DNA of 9,061 nucleotides from Treponema sp. UBA4319 (lineage in GTDB: Bacteria; Spirochaetota; Spirochaetia; Treponematales; Treponemataceae): the NCBI GenBank assembly GCA_002393865.1, contig DGUD01000090.1:1-9061 (forward strand), read 5' to 3'. Positions 6,198 through 9,061 of this stretch are shown in pieces. The position numbers were made by a program, and so were the translations under genes. Under the pieces are notes generated by a model that ran no database searches, had not been told where the DNA came from, and worked only from the letters and a program-made list of their open reading frames with translations. Each line of letters opens with the position of its first letter. Position 1 is the first letter of the stretch.

Positions 6198-7605
6198 GAT
6201 TACAGCCCGCGGAAAATTCCTCGCCGTATGCCTTTTTGCGTGCATGCCCGCGCTGCATACCGCGGCACAGGAGGCAGAGCCGCAGGAGCGCCGGGCAGCG
6301 CCGGAATTCATGCAGCCGCTCCTGCGCGCCCAGCAGCAGGAATACAACGACATCATGAACCTCCGCAAGGACAGGGAGCTGGCGGCGACCCGCAGCGCGG
6401 CGCAGAACTCGCTTATCGCAGCGACCGAATCGCAGCTCAAGGAAAGCGCGGCAAAAATAGAGGCTTCCTCCGAGGAGACAACCAAGGAAGCCGAAAAACT
6501 GGTCGAAAAAATAGAGAAATTCAAGAAGGCGCTCCAGAAATTCAACGAGAGCTACGATTCCTCCAGCCCGGAGGTCATCAGCCTGCGGGACAGCATCGAA
6601 GACGAATACGCCCAGCTGGAGAAGGGCGAATACAACGCGACCTCGCTGAGCTCCGCGATAATCCTGCGCGGTGACAGCTATGACGAGGAGAGCGGCACAT
6701 GGAGCATCCGCATCCACACGAATTTCCTCCATGCCTACACGCAGCTCTCTGCCCAGCCGCTGCGCATCTCGTATCAGGAGCTCTGCGGCAAGAAAAACAC
6801 CAATTCAAAGGAAGACGCAGAGAACATCATGCTCTACGACAGCCTGTTCCGGCGGGCCGCCCCCGTCATCTACGCGCACATAAGCTACAGGATACTGCGC
6901 TGGAAGGACGCCTCCGAATACGCGCTCATACCGCTCTCCGCGGAGCTCATACGGACTGACACGGGAACCATCATCAAGCGGATTCCGGCCGAGCGCCTGC
7001 CGCCCCAGACCGTCAGCATGTACCCGCGGCGGGAGACCCGCAACGAGCTTGAAAAAAATGCGGATGCCCGGCGGGCGGAGCTCATCAGGACTCAGGGCAT
7101 CAGCGCGCTGACAAGGACTGAGCCGGAAAGCAAAGGGAAGAAAGGCAGCTATTTTTTTGCCGCGGAGCAAAGAGGCAGGCGGGCACTGTACTTTACCGCG
7201 GACATAGGGCTGTTCAACTCGCAGCTGGCGGATTTTGACCATAAGGCACTGTCGCTGCATTCCGTCAAGGGAGCGCTCGCCGTCGGGCTGAAGGACTATT
7301 TCTTTGTCGGCGGCTCGTTCGGATTCGACTATCTCGGCTCGCTCAAGAACGCGGAATACTCATTCGGGGCAAACGGCGGCGCAAACATCATGCTCGGCCA
7401 GTATGTGCGCCCCTATGCCGAAGCAGGCCTGGAATTCCACACGAACCTCATCGGCGTGGCGTCAGTGGGGAGCGGCATAGACATCATATTCGGAAAACTG
7501 CTCGTCAACACGAACTATCACTTTAACGTCCCCTACGATTTTGACGGCTTCACGTTCCGGGAGCCCTACCACACGCTGGCGGCAGGCATCGGCTTTTCGT
7601 GGTAA
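6190..7605 (+). CDS. Exported coiled-coil protein with C-terminal beta-barrel, probable outer-membrane protein
   Basis: This encodes 471 residues, starting 8 bp inside the end of the kinase gene with a strong ribosome binding site. Residues 1-26 look like a signal peptide (basic MRKITARGK, hydrophobic LAVCLFACMPAL, cleavage near HTAA). LFAC ending at Cys18 could instead be a relaxed lipobox. Residues about 45-145 are charged, helical and probably coiled coil, rich in Glu, Lys, Ala and Gln. A mixed domain follows to about 330. The last 141 residues alternate polar and hydrophobic positions with many Gly and aromatics; I count about eight possible strands, and the chain ends GIGFSW with a terminal aromatic, the usual signature of outer-membrane barrels. 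A small eight-stranded barrel with a periplasmic coiled coil fits, but this is inferred from pattern. No named family is recognised. The overlap with a signalling kinase suggests shared expression and perhaps a shared envelope-related role. Confidence 0.82.
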   Translation: MRKITARGKFLAVCLFACMPALHTAAQEAEPQERRAAPEFMQPLLRAQQQEYNDIMNLRKDRELAATRSAAQNSLIAATESQLKESAAKIEASSEETTKEAEKLVEKIEKFKKALQKFNESYDSSSPEVISLRDSIEDEYAQLEKGEYNATSLSSAIILRGDSYDEESGTWSIRIHTNFLHAYTQLSAQPLRISYQELCGKKNTNSKEDAENIMLYDSLFRRAAPVIYAHISYRILRWKDASEYALIPLSAELIRTDTGTIIKRIPAERLPPQTVSMYPRRETRNELEKNADARRAELIRTQGISALTRTEPESKGKKGSYFFAAEQRGRRALYFTADIGLFNSQLADFDHKALSLHSVKGALAVGLKDYFFVGGSFGFDYLGSLKNAEYSFGANGGANIMLGQYVRPYAEAGLEFHTNLIGVASVGSGIDIIFGKLLVNTNYHFNVPYDFDGFTFREPYHTLAAGIGFSW

Positions 7606-7611
7606 AACACA

Positions 7612-8268
7612 TCAGGCAGGCGGCACGTTGTGGCGGCAGAGGTCGCTGATGATGCAGCTCCCGCAGGCGGGCTTCCGCGCGGTGCAGGTGTACCTGCCGT
7701 GCAGAAGAATCCAGTGGTGGGCATACAGAAGATATTCCGGGGGAACGCGCTCCAGCAGGGATTGCTCCACCTCAAGCGGGGTGTTTCCCGCCGCAAGCCC
7801 GATTTTGGGGCACACGCGCAGCAGGTGGGTGTCCACCGGCATGGTCGGCTGGTGGTACACGACATTCAGCACCACGTTCGCCGTCTTGCGCCCCACGCCC
7901 GGCAGCGACATCAGCTCCTCGCGCGTGGACGGCACCGTGCCGCCAAAGCGTTCCAGCAGCTCGCTGCTGAGCGCAAGGATGTGGTCAGCCTTGCTGTTAT
8001 ACAGGCCAATCGGGCGGATATAGCGGATAAGCCCCTCCTTGCCGAGCGCGAGCATCTGCTCCGGGCTCTGCACCAGCCGGTACAGCGGCCCGGTCGCCTT
8101 GTTCACCGATTTGTCGGTCGCCTGCGCGCTCAGCACGACGCTTACCAGCAGGCAGTACGCGTTCGGCGCATGCAGCTCCGGCAGCGGATTGGGGCGCTGC
8201 GCCTTAAAGCGGCGGAACACCTCCTCCATCTCGCTGCCGGAAAGCAGCGCAAGTGTTTCCTGCGGCAA
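7612..8268 (-). CDS. nth: Endonuclease III, DNA glycosylase/AP lyase
   Basis: This encodes 218 residues; E. coli Nth has 211. The enzyme removes oxidised pyrimidines from DNA and cleaves at the abasic site in base excision repair. Family landmarks are all present: LSAQATDKSVNKAT (residues 46-59), the helix-hairpin-helix LPGVGRKTANVVLN with catalytic Lys128, VDTHLLRV with catalytic Asp146, HHWILLHGRYTC, and the [4Fe-4S] cysteines C195-x6-C202-x2-C205-x5-C211. The start is uncertain: TTG at 8268, 1 bp after the metK stop, has no clear ribosome binding site, and the ATG at 8229 (residue 14) would also leave a complete core. The adjacency to metK suggests one transcript. The 3' end is 6 bp from the convergent barrel-protein gene. 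Confidence 0.97.
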   Translation of the reverse strand: MPQETLALLSGSEMEEVFRRFKAQRPNPLPELHAPNAYCLLVSVVLSAQATDKSVNKATGPLYRLVQSPEQMLALGKEGLIRYIRPIGLYNSKADHILALSSELLERFGGTVPSTREELMSLPGVGRKTANVVLNVVYHQPTMPVDTHLLRVCPKIGLAAGNTPLEVEQSLLERVPPEYLLYAHHWILLHGRYTCTARKPACGSCIISDLCRHNVPPA

Positions 8269-8269
8269 A

Positions 8270-9061
8270 TCACTTCACCGCTTTCTTGAGGGCATCGACT
8301 TTGTCCGTCTGCTCCCAAGGGAATTCGCTGCGGCCAAAGTGCCCGTAGGTTGCGGTCGCCTCGTAAATCGGGCGCTTGAGGTCAAGCGTAGAGACGATGC
8401 CGCCCGGCGTACAGTCAAAGACTTCCTTGACGGCAGCGACAATCTTGTCCTCAGGGACAACGGCCGTCCCGAAGGTCTCTGCCATGATGCTCACGGGGAA
8501 GGGCACGCCGATGGCGTACGCAAGCTGAATCTCGCAGCGCTCGGCGAGTCCGGCGGCGACGACGTTCTTTGCGATGTAGCGCGCCATGTAGGCCGCGGAG
8601 CGGTCAACCTTGGACGGGTCTTTGCCGCTGAAGCATCCGCCGCCGTGGCGTCCCATGCCACCGTATGTATCCACGATAATCTTGCGCCCCGTCAGGCCGG
8701 AATCCCCCACCGGACCGCCGATGCAGAACTGCCCCGTCGGGTTCACAAAGAATTTCGTCTCTGCGTCGAGCAGACCGGTCGGCTCCAGCACCGGCTTTAT
8801 CAGCTTTTCGATGACGGTGCTGCGAATCTCGTCGTGGCTGATTCCGGGGTCATGCTGCTGGGAGATGACGACCGTATCGATGCGCACGGGCTTATGATTC
8901 TCGTATTCGATGGTCACCTGGCTCTTGGAATCCGGGCGGAACCAGGACACCTTCCCCTCCTTGCGGAGGCGGGCGGACTCGCGCATCAGCTTGTGCGCGT
9001 ACATAATCGGGGCGGGCATCAGCTCCGGCGTCTCGCTGCAGGCAAAGCCGAACATCATGCC
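8270..9061 (-). CDS. metK: S-adenosylmethionine synthetase, partial (N-terminus outside window)
   Basis: It makes S-adenosylmethionine from methionine and ATP in the cytoplasm. The window holds the C-terminal 263 codons of a protein usually about 380-400 residues long; the reading begins at [10 protein letters not shown], just after the expected GADQ motif, and the 5' end runs off the window edge. Hallmarks visible are [19 protein letters not shown]/phosphate-binding [16 protein letters not shown], and the signature [19 protein letters not shown], whose two lysines and aspartate match known active-site residues. The fourth residue of that signature is Cys where Ala is common. The end ([14 protein letters not shown]...) aligns with the E. 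coli C-terminus, so the 3' end is intact. The frame is undamaged; nth follows after 1 bp. Confidence 0.98.
   Translation of the reverse strand, partial: GMMFGFACSETPELMPAPIMYAHKLMRESARLRKEGKVSWFRPDSKSQVTIEYENHKPVRIDTVVISQQHDPGISHDEIRSTVIEKLIKPVLEPTGLLDAETKFFVNPTGQFCIGGPVGDSGLTGRKIIVDTYGGMGRHGGGCFSGKDPSKVDRSAAYMARYIAKNVVAAGLAERCEIQLAYAIGVPFPVSIMAETFGTAVVPEDKIVAAVKEVFDCTPGGIVSTLDLKRPIYEATATYGHFGRSEFPWEQTDKVDALKKAVK

Noticed and set aside
7630..8289. Plus-strand 219-codon frame opposite nth
   Set aside because: The minus-strand frame is an unmistakable endonuclease III with all catalytic and iron-sulfur residues.
8610..8665. Cys instead of Ala in the MetK signature [12 protein letters not shown]
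   Set aside because: It is probably a tolerated lineage variant; neighbouring active-site residues are intact.
1..9061. tRNA, rRNA, CRISPR array, insertion sequence or riboswitch
   Set aside because: I saw no cloverleaf, regular spaced repeats, transposase motifs with terminal repeats, or conserved riboswitch core.

Overview
The window looks like a spirochaete chromosome, most likely a fairly GC-rich Treponema. The basis is protein character: MetK and Nth sequence style, a cytosolic FIST hybrid kinase, a short spirochaete-type lipobox and a barrel-type outer-membrane protein. No rRNA or other phylogenetic marker is present, so this is an inference. Base composition splits the window in two. 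Positions 1 to about 2520 are AT-rich (14 of 60 bases are G or C at 2281-2340). From about 2520 onward it is GC-rich (40 of 60 at 5581-5640).

Left part (1-2519): the 3' tip of an RHS/YD-repeat polymorphic-toxin locus. It opens inside the end of an RHS core (GNNPVRYVDTDG), followed by a C-terminal domain with a zinc-protease signature (HEFVH at 400-414) resembling the peptidase M91 (NleD-like) toxin tip. One frameshift at an A6 run (299-304) separates core from catalytic motif. Directly behind it are a small lipoprotein (635-1252), a reading frame without a normal start (1327-1869) and a single-pass membrane protein (1866-2519) whose TTG start overlaps the previous stop. These resemble the small immunity and orphan cassettes found behind RHS tips; none is recognised.

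Junction (2520-2981): composition switches to chromosome-like. It holds a probable gene remnant (2520-2762), then nothing recognisable, then a 15-bp perfect-stem terminator (2902-2935) and a good sigma70-type promoter (2947-2975) for the next gene.

Middle (2982-7605): a two-gene unit. The first gene is a large soluble hybrid histidine kinase (FIST_N, FIST_C, HisKA, HATPase_c, receiver, Hpt, conserved tail). The second, overlapping it by 8 bp, is an exported protein with a long coiled coil and a predicted C-terminal beta-barrel.

Right part (7612-9061), minus strand: nth (endonuclease III) and the 3' two thirds of metK (S-adenosylmethionine synthetase), 1 bp apart and convergent with the barrel-protein gene. 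These are housekeeping genes.

The most interesting points are the frameshifted RHS metallopeptidase tip with its possible immunity lipoprotein, and the translationally coupled FIST-kinase/outer-membrane-protein pair.
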